Shown: in pieces, positions 49,335 to 58,664 of the stretch
Layout: each line of letters opens with the position of its first letter
Numbering within the stretch: the first letter of the stretch is position 1
Assembly (NCBI GenBank): GCA_031431125.1
Contig: JANPCX010000074.1
Coordinates: 1-59,553, forward strand
Length of the DNA: 59,553 bases
Direction of reading: 5' to 3'
Source of the DNA: JANPCX01 sp031431125
GTDB taxonomy: Bacteria > Pseudomonadota > Gammaproteobacteria > Burkholderiales > Burkholderiaceae_C
Made by a program: the position numbers and the translations under genes
The notes under the pieces: model-generated
Told to the model about the DNA's origin: nothing
Seen by the model: only the letters and a program-made list of their open reading frames with translations
Databases searched by the model: none

Positions 49335-52049
49335 ATGCGTGAAGGAAGTTCCACCTTGATTCGCCGCGAAGACTATGTCGCGCCGGCTTATTGGATCCGT
49401 TCGGTTGACATCAGCTTCGACCTGGACCCGGCCAAAACCCTGGTCATCAACCGCATGCAGTTGCAGCGCAATGAGGGCGTCGCTGCACAGCCGCTGCGCC
49501 TGCATGGCGAAGGCCTGAACCTGTTGCGGGTGCTGGTCAATGGTCAAAGTGTGTCCTTCAAAAATGAAGACGGCATGTTGGTGATCGAAAGTGCCCAAGA
49601 ACTGGGCACTGAGCCCTTCACACTTGAAATTCGCAACACCTGCGCGCCTGAGAAAAACACCGAGCTGTCGGGCCTTTACACCTCGGGCGGAGGTTTTTTC
49701 ACGCAGTGCGAAGCGGAAGGTTTCCGGCGCATCACCTACTTCTTGGACCGGCCCGATGTGATGGCGGTGTTTACCGTGACCTTGCGTGCGCCCAAGAAAA
49801 CCTACCCGGTGTTGCTGTCCAACGGCAACCTGGTCGAACAAGGCGAGCTGGACGCCGACCGTCACTTCGCGAAGTGGCACGACCCCTTCCCGAAACCCAG
49901 TTACCTCTTTGCCTTGGTGGCCGCCGATTTGGTGGTGCGCGAGCAAAACATCCGCACACGGGGCGGCAAAGACCACTTGCTGCAAATTTTTGTGCGCAAG
50001 GGCGATCTCGACAAAACCGAACACGCGATGAACTCGCTGATTGCCAGCTTGATTTGGGATGAAGCCCGCTTCAAGCTGCCGCTGGATCTAGAGCGATTCA
50101 TGATCGTGGCCGTGGGCGACTTCAACATGGGCGCCATGGAGAACAAAGGCCTGAACATCTTCAACACCAAGTATGTGCTCGCAAGCGTTGCCACCGCGAC
50201 CGATGCCGACTATGCCGGTGTGGAAAGCGTGATCGGCCACGAGTACTTCCACAACTGGACGGGCAACCGCGTCACCTGCCGGGATTGGTTTCAGCTCAGC
50301 CTCAAAGAAGGCCTCACCGTATTCCGCGACCAAGAGTTTTCGATGGACATGGCCGGCGGCGCCTCGGCCCGCGCCGTCAAACGCATTGAAGATGTGCGTA
50401 CCTTGCGGCAGTTCCAGTTCTCGGAAGACGCTGGCCCCATGGCGCATCCGGTGCGCCCAGACCAGTACGAACAAATCAACAACTTCTACACCGCCACCGT
50501 GTACGACAAGGGCGCTGAAGTGGTTCGCATGATGCAAACCCTGGTGGGCCGCGACGGTTTTGCGCGGGGCATGACGCTTTACTTTGAACGGTTCGATGGC
50601 CAGGCCGTCACTTGCGACGACTTCGCCCAGGCGATAGCCGACGCCAACCCCAACAGCAAGCTGGCCGAGCTGCTGCCCCAGTTCAAACGTTGGTACGCGC
50701 AAGCCGGCACACCGCGCGTCGGGGCCAAGGGGCGCTACGACGCGCCGTCGCGCACCTACACCTTGATGCTCGACCAACACACGGCGGCCACCCCTGGCCA
50801 AACCGAGAAACTGCCTTTCGTGATTCCCGTGGCCTTGGGTTTTGTTGGCCGCAGTGGCAAAACCCTGCCCGCACAGCTCGAAGGCGAAACAACCCTGGTC
50901 CACGAGCGTGTGCTCGTGCTCTCGGAAGCGCGCAACTTTTTTACTTTCATCAACATCGACGAAGATCCCGTGCCGTCGTTGATGCGCGGTTTCTCCGCGC
51001 CGGTAGTGCTGTCCGACGGCTCAGGCGAAGCCGAACTGCTCACCCTGCTGCAACACGACAGCGACGCCTTCAACCGCTGGGAGGCGGGTCAGCGTTTGGC
51101 GCTGCGGCAAATGTTGGCTGCAGTCAACAACCACACATTGCCGCCTCTGGACAGCGCCTACTTGGACGCGATGCGCGCCGTGTTGCGCCACCCACAACTC
51201 GATGCCGCGTTCAAAGAGCTGGTGCTCACCTTGCCCAGCGAAGCCTATGTGGCAGAGCAACTCGACGTGGTCGACCCACCGCGCATCCATGCCGTGCGCG
51301 AACACTTCCGCCTGCAACTGGCCCAAGGCTTGCGCGATGACTGGCTCTGGGCCATTGAACACCACCGCACCCCCGGCGGCTATTCGCCCGACGCGGTGTC
51401 CAGCGGCAAACGTGCCTTGAGCAACCTGGCGCTGGCGATGTTGTGCCTGGACGCCGCTCAAACCGGCGACACCGTGTGGCCTGGACGCGCTTACCAAGGT
51501 TTCAAAGACGCGAGCAACATGACAGACCGCCTGGGTGCACTCAGCGCCTTGGTCAACAGCCACGCCGAACTGGCCGAGCCTGCCTTGGCGCGTTTCCATG
51601 AGCTCTTCAAAGACGAGGCCCTGGTCTTCGACAAATGGTTCAGCATGCAAGTCACCGCGCCAGAGAAAAACGGCCGTGTCTTCGCACGCGCACGCAGCCT
51701 GTTGCAGCACCCCGACTTCAGTCTCAAAAACCCCAACCGCGCCCGCAGCTTGATTGCCGCCTTGTGTTCAGGCAACCCCAGCGCCTTCCACCGCTCCGAT
51801 GCGGCAGGGTATGTGTTCTGGGCCGAACGTGTGCTTGAACTCGATGCGGCCAACCCACAACTGGCCGCGCGCATGGCCCGTGTGATGGACCGCTGGACCA
51901 AACTCGCCGAGCCCTACCGCAATGCTGCAAAAACAGCATTGACGCGTGTGGCCGCTAAAGCGGACCTCTCCAAAGACGTGCGGGAAATCATCAGCCACGC
52001 CCTGGCTTCCGATGCGCCCACCGAATCCACCAAAGCGCCATCCCCATGA
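49335..52049 (+). CDS. pepN: Aminopeptidase N
   Basis: This 904-residue M1 zinc metallopeptidase removes N-terminal residues from peptides in the cytoplasm. Substrate-binding GAMEN is at about 266-270 (NMGAMENKGLNIF), and the zinc site HEYFHNWTGNRVTCRDWFQLSLKEG has HExxH at about 301-305 and the third ligand Glu about 19 residues later. A later Tyr in NNFYTATVYDKGAEVVRM stabilises the transition state. The large helical C-terminal half is full length as in E. coli PepN. The stop overlaps the start of fbp as ATGA. It is 83 bp downstream of prfB on the same strand. Confidence 0.95.
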   Translation: MREGSSTLIRREDYVAPAYWIRSVDISFDLDPAKTLVINRMQLQRNEGVAAQPLRLHGEGLNLLRVLVNGQSVSFKNEDGMLVIESAQELGTEPFTLEIRNTCAPEKNTELSGLYTSGGGFFTQCEAEGFRRITYFLDRPDVMAVFTVTLRAPKKTYPVLLSNGNLVEQGELDADRHFAKWHDPFPKPSYLFALVAADLVVREQNIRTRGGKDHLLQIFVRKGDLDKTEHAMNSLIASLIWDEARFKLPLDLERFMIVAVGDFNMGAMENKGLNIFNTKYVLASVATATDADYAGVESVIGHEYFHNWTGNRVTCRDWFQLSLKEGLTVFRDQEFSMDMAGGASARAVKRIEDVRTLRQFQFSEDAGPMAHPVRPDQYEQINNFYTATVYDKGAEVVRMMQTLVGRDGFARGMTLYFERFDGQAVTCDDFAQAIADANPNSKLAELLPQFKRWYAQAGTPRVGAKGRYDAPSRTYTLMLDQHTAATPGQTEKLPFVIPVALGFVGRSGKTLPAQLEGETTLVHERVLVLSEARNFFTFINIDEDPVPSLMRGFSAPVVLSDGSGEAELLTLLQHDSDAFNRWEAGQRLALRQMLAAVNNHTLPPLDSAYLDAMRAVLRHPQLDAAFKELVLTLPSEAYVAEQLDVVDPPRIHAVREHFRLQLAQGLRDDWLWAIEHHRTPGGYSPDAVSSGKRALSNLALAMLCLDAAQTGDTVWPGRAYQGFKDASNMTDRLGALSALVNSHAELAEPALARFHELFKDEALVFDKWFSMQVTAPEKNGRVFARARSLLQHPDFSLKNPNRARSLIAALCSGNPSAFHRSDAAGYVFWAERVLELDAANPQLAARMARVMDRWTKLAEPYRNAAKTALTRVAAKADLSKDVREIISHALASDAPTESTKAPSP

Positions 52050-53056
52050 CAAAAAACATCAGCCTCACGCGTTACCTCGTTGAACAACAACGCCACAACG
52101 GCAGCATTCCCGCCCAACTGCGGCTCTTGATTGAAGTGGTGGCACGCGCTTGCAAGCGCATCAGCATCAGCGTCAACAAAGGTGCGCTCGGTGACGTGCT
52201 GGGCAGTGCGCATTCGGAAAACGTGCAAGGCGAGATTCAAAAGAAACTCGACATCATCGCCAACGAAGTGCTGATTGAAGCCAATGAATGGGGTGGCCAT
52301 TTGGCGGCCATGGCCTCGGAAGAAATGGAAGGCATTTATGTGGTGCCCAACCGTTTTCCTCAAGGCGAATACCTGTTGATGTTTGACCCACTCGATGGCT
52401 CCAGCAACATCGACGTCAACGTGAGCATCGGCACCATCTTCTCGGTGCTGAAAAAACCCGACGGCAGTGCCGGTGTCAGCGAAGCCGACTTCCTTCAAGC
52501 AGGCAGCACACAAGCAGCCGCTGGTTATTGCGTGTATGGCCCGCAAACCACGCTGGTGCTCACAGTGGGCGACGGTGTGGCCATGTTCACCCTGGACCGC
52601 GAACAAGGCACGTGGGTGCTCACGCAAGACGACGTGAAGATTCCCGAAGACACGAAAGAATTCGCCATCAACATGAGCAACCTGCGCCACTGGGCACCGC
52701 CGGTGAAACGCTACATAGACGAATGCCTGGCTGGCAAAGAGGGCCCACGCGGCAAAGACTTCAACATGCGCTGGGTGGCCAGCATGGTGGCCGATGTGCA
52801 TCGCATCCTCACACGCGGCGGTGTCTTCCTCTACCCCTGGGACAAACGTGAACCCGAAAAAGCCGGCAAGCTGCGCCTGATGTACGAAGCCAACCCGATG
52901 GCCTTCTTGGTGGAACAAGCGGGTGGCGCCGCCACCAATGGCAAAGAGCGCATCATGGACTTGCAGCCCAAGTTGCTGCATGAACGTGTGAGCGTGGTGT
53001 TGGGCTCCAAAAACGAAGTCGACCGCGTCACGGCCTACCACCGCGAGGCCACTTGA
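52046..53056 (+). CDS. fbp: Class 1 fructose-1,6-bisphosphatase
   Basis: This 336-residue enzyme hydrolyses fructose-1,6-bisphosphate in gluconeogenesis. Metal and substrate motifs are NEVLIEANEWGGHLAAMASEEMEGIY, the metal site YLLMFDPLDGSSNIDVNVSIGTIF (with the DPLDGSSN signature), VYGPQTTLVLTVGDG, RWVASMVADVHRIL and GKLRLMYEANPMAFLVEQAGGAATNG. It overlaps pepN by 4 bp. Its stop lies 8 bp before the DAHP synthase ATG at 53065, and the three genes probably form an operon. Confidence 0.95.
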   Translation: MTKNISLTRYLVEQQRHNGSIPAQLRLLIEVVARACKRISISVNKGALGDVLGSAHSENVQGEIQKKLDIIANEVLIEANEWGGHLAAMASEEMEGIYVVPNRFPQGEYLLMFDPLDGSSNIDVNVSIGTIFSVLKKPDGSAGVSEADFLQAGSTQAAAGYCVYGPQTTLVLTVGDGVAMFTLDREQGTWVLTQDDVKIPEDTKEFAINMSNLRHWAPPVKRYIDECLAGKEGPRGKDFNMRWVASMVADVHRILTRGGVFLYPWDKREPEKAGKLRLMYEANPMAFLVEQAGGAATNGKERIMDLQPKLLHERVSVVLGSKNEVDRVTAYHREAT

Positions 53057-53064
53057 GCGCCGCC

Positions 53065-54198
53065 ATGGCCCAGCCGCACTTCAGTTTGCAGAACGCCCAC
53101 CACGACCGCGAAGCCGGCAGCCGCGACGCGACGCTCGACACCACCCGCATCGACGACGTGCGCATCGGCGCGGTGAGGCCCCTCATCACGCCCGCCCTGC
53201 TGCAAGAACGTGTGCCGGTGAGTGACGCCATTTTGGCCATGGTGGAAAAAAGCCGCACCGCCATGGCCAACGTTTTGCATGGCCGTGACGACAGACTGAT
53301 CGTCGTGGTGGGCCCCTGCTCCATCCACGACCACGACCAAGCCATCGAATACGGCAAGTTGCTCAAAATTGCCGCCAACGAATTGCAAGCCGACTTGCTC
53401 ATCGTGATGCGCGCCTATTTCGAAAAGCCCCGTACCACCGTCGGCTGGAAGGGCTACATCAACGACCCCCACCTCGACGGCAGCTTCGCCATCAACGAAG
53501 GCCTGGAGCGTGCGCGCCGCTTGCTGCTGGAACTGACCGAACTCGGCCTGCCGACTGGCACCGAGTTTTTGGACCTGCTCAGCCCGCAATACATCGCCGA
53601 CCTCATCGCCTGGGGCGCCATCGGCGCCCGCACCACCGAAAGCCAAAGCCACCGCCAACTCGCCTCGGGCCTGAGCTGCCCCGTGGGCTTCAAGAACGGC
53701 ACCGATGGCAGCCTCAAAGTAGCCAGTGATGCCGTGCTCGCCGCCCAAGCGCCCCATGCCTTCATGGGCATGACCAAGATGGGCGTGGCCGCCATTTTTG
53801 AAACCCGGGGCAATGCCGACTGCCACGTCATTCTGCGCGGCGGCAAAACCCCCAATTACAGCGCGGAGCACATCAACGCCGCATCCGACACCCTGCGCGC
53901 TGCGGGCCTGCGTGAGCAAGTGATGATTGATGTCTCCCACGGCAACAGCAGCAAACAGCACCAGCGGCAAATCACCGTGGCGCAAGAAGTGGCCGCACAA
54001 ATTGCAGCGGGCGACAAGCGCATCACTGGCCTCATGATTGAAAGCCACCTCCACGAAGGCCGCCAAGACCTGATCGAAGGCCAACCGTTAAAACATGGTG
54101 TGTCCATCACCGACGCCTGCATCAGCTGGGCGCAAACCCAACCTGTGCTGCAATCACTGGCCCAAGCCGTCCGGGACCGTCGCCGCCAGACAGCCTGA
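53065..54198 (+). CDS. aroG: 3-deoxy-7-phosphoheptulonate synthase (DAHP synthase, AroG type)
   Basis: This 377-residue class I DAHP synthase catalyses the first step of the shikimate pathway. Motifs include VVVGPCSIHDHDQAIEYG, LLIVMRAYFEKPRTTVGWKGYINDPHLDGSF, GTEFLDLLSPQYIADLIAWGAIGARTTESQSHRQLASGLS, PVGFKNGTDG and DVSHGNSSK. The N-terminal extension that carries allosteric sites is present (TTRIDDVRIGAVRPLITPALL). The choice among AroF, AroG and AroH by inhibitor cannot be made from sequence. A TTG at 53053 is an alternative start overlapping fbp. Confidence 0.93.
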   Translation: MAQPHFSLQNAHHDREAGSRDATLDTTRIDDVRIGAVRPLITPALLQERVPVSDAILAMVEKSRTAMANVLHGRDDRLIVVVGPCSIHDHDQAIEYGKLLKIAANELQADLLIVMRAYFEKPRTTVGWKGYINDPHLDGSFAINEGLERARRLLLELTELGLPTGTEFLDLLSPQYIADLIAWGAIGARTTESQSHRQLASGLSCPVGFKNGTDGSLKVASDAVLAAQAPHAFMGMTKMGVAAIFETRGNADCHVILRGGKTPNYSAEHINAASDTLRAAGLREQVMIDVSHGNSSKQHQRQITVAQEVAAQIAAGDKRITGLMIESHLHEGRQDLIEGQPLKHGVSITDACISWAQTQPVLQSLAQAVRDRRRQTA

Positions 54199-54271
54199 CA
54201 GCGCCCACAGCCCAGCGTTCTGGCCCGCGACAAAGCCATCCCACCAAAAGCGGGAACCCATACGCCTCAGA

Positions 54272-54277
54272 TATAAT
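54272..54277 (+). promoter_or_regulatory. -10 box of the tRNA-Thr promoter
   Basis: TATAAT lies 10 bp before the 5' end of the tRNA. A good -35 is not obvious; the region 17 bp upstream reads GGGAACC. Confidence 0.6.
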
Positions 54278-54287
54278 GCGAGGCTTC

Positions 54288-54363
54288 GCCGGTGTAGCTC
54301 AGTCGGTAGAGCAGCTCATTCGTAATGAGAAGGTCGGGTGTTCGATTCATCTCTCCGGCACCA
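54288..54363 (+). tRNA. tRNA-Thr(CGT)
   Basis: The 76-nt sequence folds into the cloverleaf with encoded CCA. The D arm has AGCTCAGTCGGTAGAGC, the anticodon loop TTCGTAA gives anticodon CGT (codon ACG, Thr), and the T loop is TTCGATT with GU pairs in the T stem. The acceptor stem GCCGGTG/CTCCGGC has a U6-U67 mismatch (T at 54354 where A is expected). It is followed by a rho-independent terminator. Confidence 0.92.
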
Positions 54364-54367
54364 CTTT

Positions 54368-54403
54368 AAAAAGCCAACTGCTCTCAGTTGGCTTTTTCTT
54401 TTG
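54368..54403 (+). terminator. Rho-independent terminator after tRNA-Thr
   Basis: The inverted repeat AAAGCCAACTG-CTCT-CAGTTGGCTTT is followed by TTCTTTT. The 11-bp stem with a tetraloop and T-run is a classical terminator. Confidence 0.88.
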
Positions 54404-54890
54404 AGCAAAGGCCCAAGCGGCGCGGGGTTGCGGGCGGTTCTGCCTGCGCTTGCCCTTTTGCCAAGGCCTCAAATTTGGCCCCGGTTCGACCCTCTTTTGC
54501 TCTCTGCTCTCTAAAAAAGTGGAGAACCGCTACGCACAGGCGCACGCAGAACCCCTGTATTCATGCGGGTTTGCGCCTGCGCTAAAAAGAGCGGTTCGAC
54601 GCATGAGTTGCCTGCCGTTTTTCTTGATGGGGGTGGTGCAAACTCTTCTATGCCGGTAGAGCAAGCCGCTGATAGAGCGCGGCAAGCCTTCGGGCTGCCG
54701 CGCTTTGTCCCGACAAACTGTTCGCAACGCTGTGGACAACTTTGCCCCAACCTGCCGCAAGCCGCATCTGGGCTGACTTGGCCACGATTGCTCAATCGTC
54801 GGGCAGACCCAAGCGGAGTTTTCCCCTCACAAAAAAACCCATTCTCCCGCTGGCTTACAGTGCAGAGCCCACCGCTTTTGACGAATCACC
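54404..54890. other. Gene-free interval with two strong hairpins
   Basis: No reading frame here resembles a protein. A long interrupted palindrome spans 54524-54597 (outer GAACCGC/GCGGTTC, inner GCACAGGCGCA/TGCGCCTGCGC). A second hairpin at about 54676-54705 (AGCGCGGCAAGCC-TTCG-GGCTGCCGCGCT, then TTTG) resembles a terminator on the plus strand. The interval could encode a small RNA or hold a decayed repeat; the last 100 bp should carry the promoter for the next gene. Confidence 0.5.
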
Positions 54891-55643
54891 ATGTCCTTCA
54901 CCTCCACATTCATCACCCCAGATGACTCCGGCTTGTCAGAAGACGAACTGGACGAACTCGACCAGTTTTTGATCTCCGACGCGGTTTCTGATGAGTCCAT
55001 GATTTTGGAGAGCCTGGATGGTTACCTGACAGCCATCGTGGCTGGGCCCAGCACCATCATGCCCAGTCAATGGCTGCCTGGCGTTTGGGGCCCCACAGAG
55101 GAGCATGCACCCGAATTTGAATCCATGGCGCAACACCAGCGCATCATCGAATTGTTGTTTCGCCACATGAACATGATCGTCAGCAGTCTGATGCACAACT
55201 CAGACGAGTTTGAGCCGCTGTTCACCACCAGCCAATACGAGGGGAGCGACCGAGAGTTCCTCGACGGAGAAGCCTGGGCCTACGGTTTTATGCGTGGCGT
55301 TGCGCTGTGCCGTTCAGACTGGCAACCGCTTTACGACAGCGCCGAGGGGCAAGCGTGGTTGCGACCATTGCGCTTGTTGGGTGACGAAGACGTCTGCACC
55401 GAGCAAGACGAGTTGACCCGCACTCCCGCACTGCGCGAAGAAATCGCCGAGCAAATTCCTGCCAGTGTCGGGGCCATCTACCGCTACTGGCTGCCCTACC
55501 GGCAAGCCGTCAGTGAACGGCACGTAGCAAACTTGGTTCAGCGCCAACAAACAAAAGATGGCCGCAAAGTCGGCCGCAACGACCCTTGCCCGTGCGGCAG
55601 TGGGAATAAGTACAAGAAATGTTGCGGGGCACCGCTGCATTGA
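54891..55643 (+). CDS. YecA/UPF0149-family protein with SEC-C zinc motif
   Basis: At 250 residues, an N-terminal UPF0149 (YgfB/YecA) helical domain is visible from LSEDELDELDQFLISDAV through SLDGYLTAIVAGPSTIMPSQWLPGVWG, with the conserved helix EAWAYGFMRGVALC. The C-terminus has the SEC-C motif VGRNDPCPCGSGNKYKKCCG, which binds zinc and occurs also in SecA. Such proteins may act as SecA-like chaperone adaptors or in ribosome contact. The role here is unknown. The gene is single, with an unknown gene 74 bp downstream. Confidence 0.85.
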   Translation: MSFTSTFITPDDSGLSEDELDELDQFLISDAVSDESMILESLDGYLTAIVAGPSTIMPSQWLPGVWGPTEEHAPEFESMAQHQRIIELLFRHMNMIVSSLMHNSDEFEPLFTTSQYEGSDREFLDGEAWAYGFMRGVALCRSDWQPLYDSAEGQAWLRPLRLLGDEDVCTEQDELTRTPALREEIAEQIPASVGAIYRYWLPYRQAVSERHVANLVQRQQTKDGRKVGRNDPCPCGSGNKYKKCCGAPLH

Positions 55644-55717
55644 TCGTCTGACCAAGCCGCGTCTTTGAGCGCCGCTTCATTTCTTACCAACTCCACCTCC
55701 CATCTCTTTGGTTCGCC

Positions 55718-56290
55718 ATGCTACTTGCCCCTGAATCGGCCAGCCGTTTCATCAACAGCTACAAGTCCGTCTTGCTCGAAGTTTTAAGCGCCATGGGGCA
55801 ACCCCCAACGAGCAACGTGGTTCATGATTTGGCGTGCGCCAGAACGCACTGCATCCGACACCCTGAGGCGATGGCCACCGCGATTTCTGTGCTGCAAGAC
55901 GCCGGTCACGCCTTGGACGCCGAGGTGGTTCGATCCCTGGGCACACTCAAAGTGGGGCAGTGGGTGTATTTGCGCCACACCACAAAGTATGCGATTTTTC
56001 TGGACAACGCGGTGAAGAATGCCTACGCCGTCAAGGCGCTCACCACACCGATCCATGAAGTGGTGGGCGGACAAGCCGCCGCGTTCGAGACTGGGCTGGT
56101 TGAATTCGAGGGTCAATTCGTGTGTGACGGCATCGTGATGGGGCCTGTGTTTCTGGGGGCTGGATACCGCGCAGAGTTCAACGCGAGGTACTCGGACTTG
56201 CGCAAGTCGGGGCATTTTTTTGTCAACCCGTCTGCAAGAGACATGGCACGGGTCGCGAAGGTGCTGATCAGCAAAACCCGGAAGCGGTGA
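55718..56290 (+). CDS. Hypothetical protein
   Basis: This 190-residue soluble protein matches no family I can name. The N-terminal 65 residues are helical (SRFINSYKSVLLEVLSAMG), followed by a beta-rich part (GQWVYLRHTTKYAIFLDNA, ETGLVEFEGQFVCDGIVMGPVFLGAGYRAEFNARYSDLRKSGHFFVNPS). It overlaps the start of the CcbP-like gene by 4 bp (GTGA), so both are probably made from one transcript. The pairing hints at a shared role but gives no function. Confidence 0.6.
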   Translation: MLLAPESASRFINSYKSVLLEVLSAMGQPPTSNVVHDLACARTHCIRHPEAMATAISVLQDAGHALDAEVVRSLGTLKVGQWVYLRHTTKYAIFLDNAVKNAYAVKALTTPIHEVVGGQAAAFETGLVEFEGQFVCDGIVMGPVFLGAGYRAEFNARYSDLRKSGHFFVNPSARDMARVAKVLISKTRKR

Positions 56291-56697
56291 ACACCATGCC
56301 ACGCACCCAAGGTGTCAAAGAAGACCCGGTACGTGAGGATCGCATCCTGTTTGACATCGTGGTTGACGCTTACAACGAGACTGAGCGCGCACTGGGTTGG
56401 TACTACTACCTGGAGCAGCAAATCACGTTTCCATTTGCGGCGCGATTCAACAGCACCCTCACCGATTTGAATCCCAATTCACGCGCAAGATCACCGCTAC
56501 GCAAGGAGGATAGGGTATCAGTCATCGGCTTGGCTGAAGAGGATGACTGTATGTCCGGCGTATCGGTTGTTGTCGAATTCAACGGGGCCGAATTCATCGT
56601 TCCCCTTGCACAGCTTGAATGCAGCGCTCTGGATGACGAGAGCGCCCAAGCTGTAAGTGACTGGCACTACTGGTACGCCAGAGGCTATCAGTACTAA
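56287..56697 (+). CDS. CcbP-like calcium-binding protein
   Basis: The 136-residue protein closely resembles the cyanobacterial calcium-binding protein CcbP. REDRILFDIVVDAYNETERALGWYYYLEQQITFPFAARF is followed by RSPLRKEDRVSVIGLAEEDDCMSGVSVVVEFNGAEFIVPLAQLE and the C-terminal ESAQAVSDWHYWYARGY. Acidic residues in DAYNETE and AEEDDC are the probable Ca ligands. The alternative start is the ATG at 56296. It overlaps the gene before it. Confidence 0.72.
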   Translation: MNTMPRTQGVKEDPVREDRILFDIVVDAYNETERALGWYYYLEQQITFPFAARFNSTLTDLNPNSRARSPLRKEDRVSVIGLAEEDDCMSGVSVVVEFNGAEFIVPLAQLECSALDDESAQAVSDWHYWYARGYQY

Positions 56698-56774
56698 CGA
56701 ACGCCGGGCCCGACCTCGTTGCTCACGAACCCAAACAGCAGCCGCTGCTCCTCCCAATCCAGCGGCACCACCGC

Positions 56775-57212
56775 CTACCTTCCCCTGAGTGCGTGCAAAT
56801 TCATATGCCGGGGCTGTTTGCCGCTGAGAACGGCGTGCACGATATCGGGGGCCAGCCGCGCCATGCGCAGCACCTCGGCCACCCAGCCGGGGTGAAGGTT
56901 CGGCCGGTCGGCCAGCGCCGCAATCGTGGGCACCTCGCCGGAGTCCAACAACTTCTGCCAGTGGTAAGCCTTGCCGAGTGTGCGGATCAGCGGCAGGTCG
57001 AATGACGCCGCTCCTGCAGGCGAGGTTTGCTCATCCCGTGAGGGTGGCGCAATCAGCAAAGTGCGCTGCTGCCGCCGTTTGATCGACAGCGGCACAAAGG
57101 TGATTCGGTTATCTGAGGTGCTGTACTGGCGCACCGGGCCGTTGGGTCTGATGTTGACCGCCGTGCTTTTGATGGCGTTGTGGTGTGTTGTCCTGGCGGG
57201 TTGCGGTTTCAC
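56775..57212 (-). CDS. Recombinase-associated HTH-like protein
   Basis: The 145-residue protein has a C-terminal part typical of small proteins found behind large serine recombinases: LIRTLGKAYHWQKLLDSGEVPTIAALADRPNLHPGWVAEVLRMARLAPDIVHAVLSG. The central region looks like a helix-turn-helix, with ALADRPNLHPGWVAEVLRM as the recognition part. The N-terminal 60 residues are basic. It overlaps the recombinase gene by 4 bp, so it is the third gene of the DUF2924-recombinase-HTH module and probably controls or assists recombination. Confidence 0.7.
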   Translation of the reverse strand: MKPQPARTTHHNAIKSTAVNIRPNGPVRQYSTSDNRITFVPLSIKRRQQRTLLIAPPSRDEQTSPAGAASFDLPLIRTLGKAYHWQKLLDSGEVPTIAALADRPNLHPGWVAEVLRMARLAPDIVHAVLSGKQPRHMNLHALRGR

Positions 57213-58664
57213 AAGGTTTCTCCTTCTTCAACTTCAGCGTGGCACGTTTCCTTGACCAGCTGGTGCTGGATTGTTTCAATTCCCAGGCTGTGCCACCCAT
57301 CCTCTCGCCAAACAATATCCAGGCCCGCTTCGTGCAACTGCACCCGTTCGATGAGCAGCTGGGCGATGCGCTGCTGCTCCACCGGGAAGAGTTGCTCCCA
57401 TACCTTGCCCATCTGCCGCATGGCCACCACGGCCTGGGCTTCGTCGAGTGGGTCGGGCTGTGTTGCTTGGTAGGACTGCGCCGCCCGCCAAACCGCGATG
57501 ATCATTTCCGGCTGCTGCAAGGTGGCATGGATTTGCTGGAGCACGGCTTGTTCAATCTCGCCAGCGGGCAGCGGAACCGCAGCCACGCGCCTGGGGTTCC
57601 CCACGCCTGCCTCGCCACCTTGCCTGACCGCCGCCGCGCTGCGCCGCTTGTACAAGTGAGGCACGTAGTAGCGGTAGCGTTTGCCGTTCTTCTTCGTGGT
57701 GTAGGTCGGCAGCATGCGCTGGCCATCGGCGGCGTAGAGCAGACCTGCGAGCAAGGCGGGGTGTTCGGTGTTTCGCTGCCGTGGGCCTTGCTTTCTGGCG
57801 TCGACCACGGTTTGCACGGCGTCCCACAGTTCTGTTGACACGATGGCCTCGTGCTGGCCTGGATAGGTTTGACCCTTGTGGGCCATCTCGCCCAGGTAAA
57901 GCCGGTTGCGCAGCATGGCAAAGAGGATGTGCTGTTCGATCACCCGCCCTGCCCTAAAAGCCCCGGACTGGGTGACCCAGGACTTGGTGGTGTGACCTTC
58001 GATTTCCAGTTCACGGGTGAGTCTGGATGCGGAGCCGTGTTCTGCATAACGGGCAAAGATGTCACGCACGAGCTCGGCCTCGGTTTCGTTGACCATGAGT
58101 TTTCTGTCTCGGACGTCGTAACCCAGGGGCGGCACACCGCCCATCCACATGCCTTTGGCTTTGCTGGCCGCGATCTTGTCGCGGATGCGCTCGCCCGTGA
58201 CCTCGCGCTCGAATTGCGCGAAGGACAGCAGGATGTTCAGCGTCAAACGCCCCATGCTGGTGGTGGTGTTGAACTGCTGGGTGACGGAGACGAAAGTAAC
58301 ACCATGGGCGTCGAAGCAATCCACCATGCGCGCAAAGTCACCCAGGCTGCGCGAGCAGCCGGTCGATTTTGTAGACCACCACCACGTCAACGCGGTCCGC
58401 TTCGATATCGGCCATGAGGCGTTTGAGCCCCGGGCGGTCCATGTTGCCGCCTGAGTAGCCACCATCGTGATAGCCGTCCTCCAGGGCGATCCAACCCTCA
58501 TGACGCTGGCTGGCGATGAAAGACTTGGCGGCATCGGCCTGCGCTTCCAGGCTGTTGTACTCCTGCTCCAGGCCTTCCTCGGTGGATTTTCGGGTGTAGA
58601 TGGCGCAGCGTTTCTTGGCGGTCAGTGGGGGCGCAATGCCATGGGCCGTTCGGCGTGCAGTCAT
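57209..58664 (-). pseudogene. Large serine recombinase, frameshifted near codon 105
   Basis: The first frame (58664 down to about 58350) has the catalytic N-terminal domain: CAIYTRKSTEEGLEQEYNSLEAQADAA (Ser in KST is the nucleophile), GYSGGNMDRPGLKRL and VVVVYKIDRLL. It then ends at a TGA. The second frame carries RSLGDFARMVDCFDAHGVTFVSVTQQFNTTT, TLNILLSFAQFEREVTGERIRDKIAASKAKG, the recombinase domain and a zinc-ribbon-type part. The switch lies near 58350-58356, where one extra base breaks KIDRLL-RSLGDF. Such recombinases integrate or excise mobile elements. One deletion would restore about 480 residues, so it is either inactivated or a sequencing error. Confidence 0.8.
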
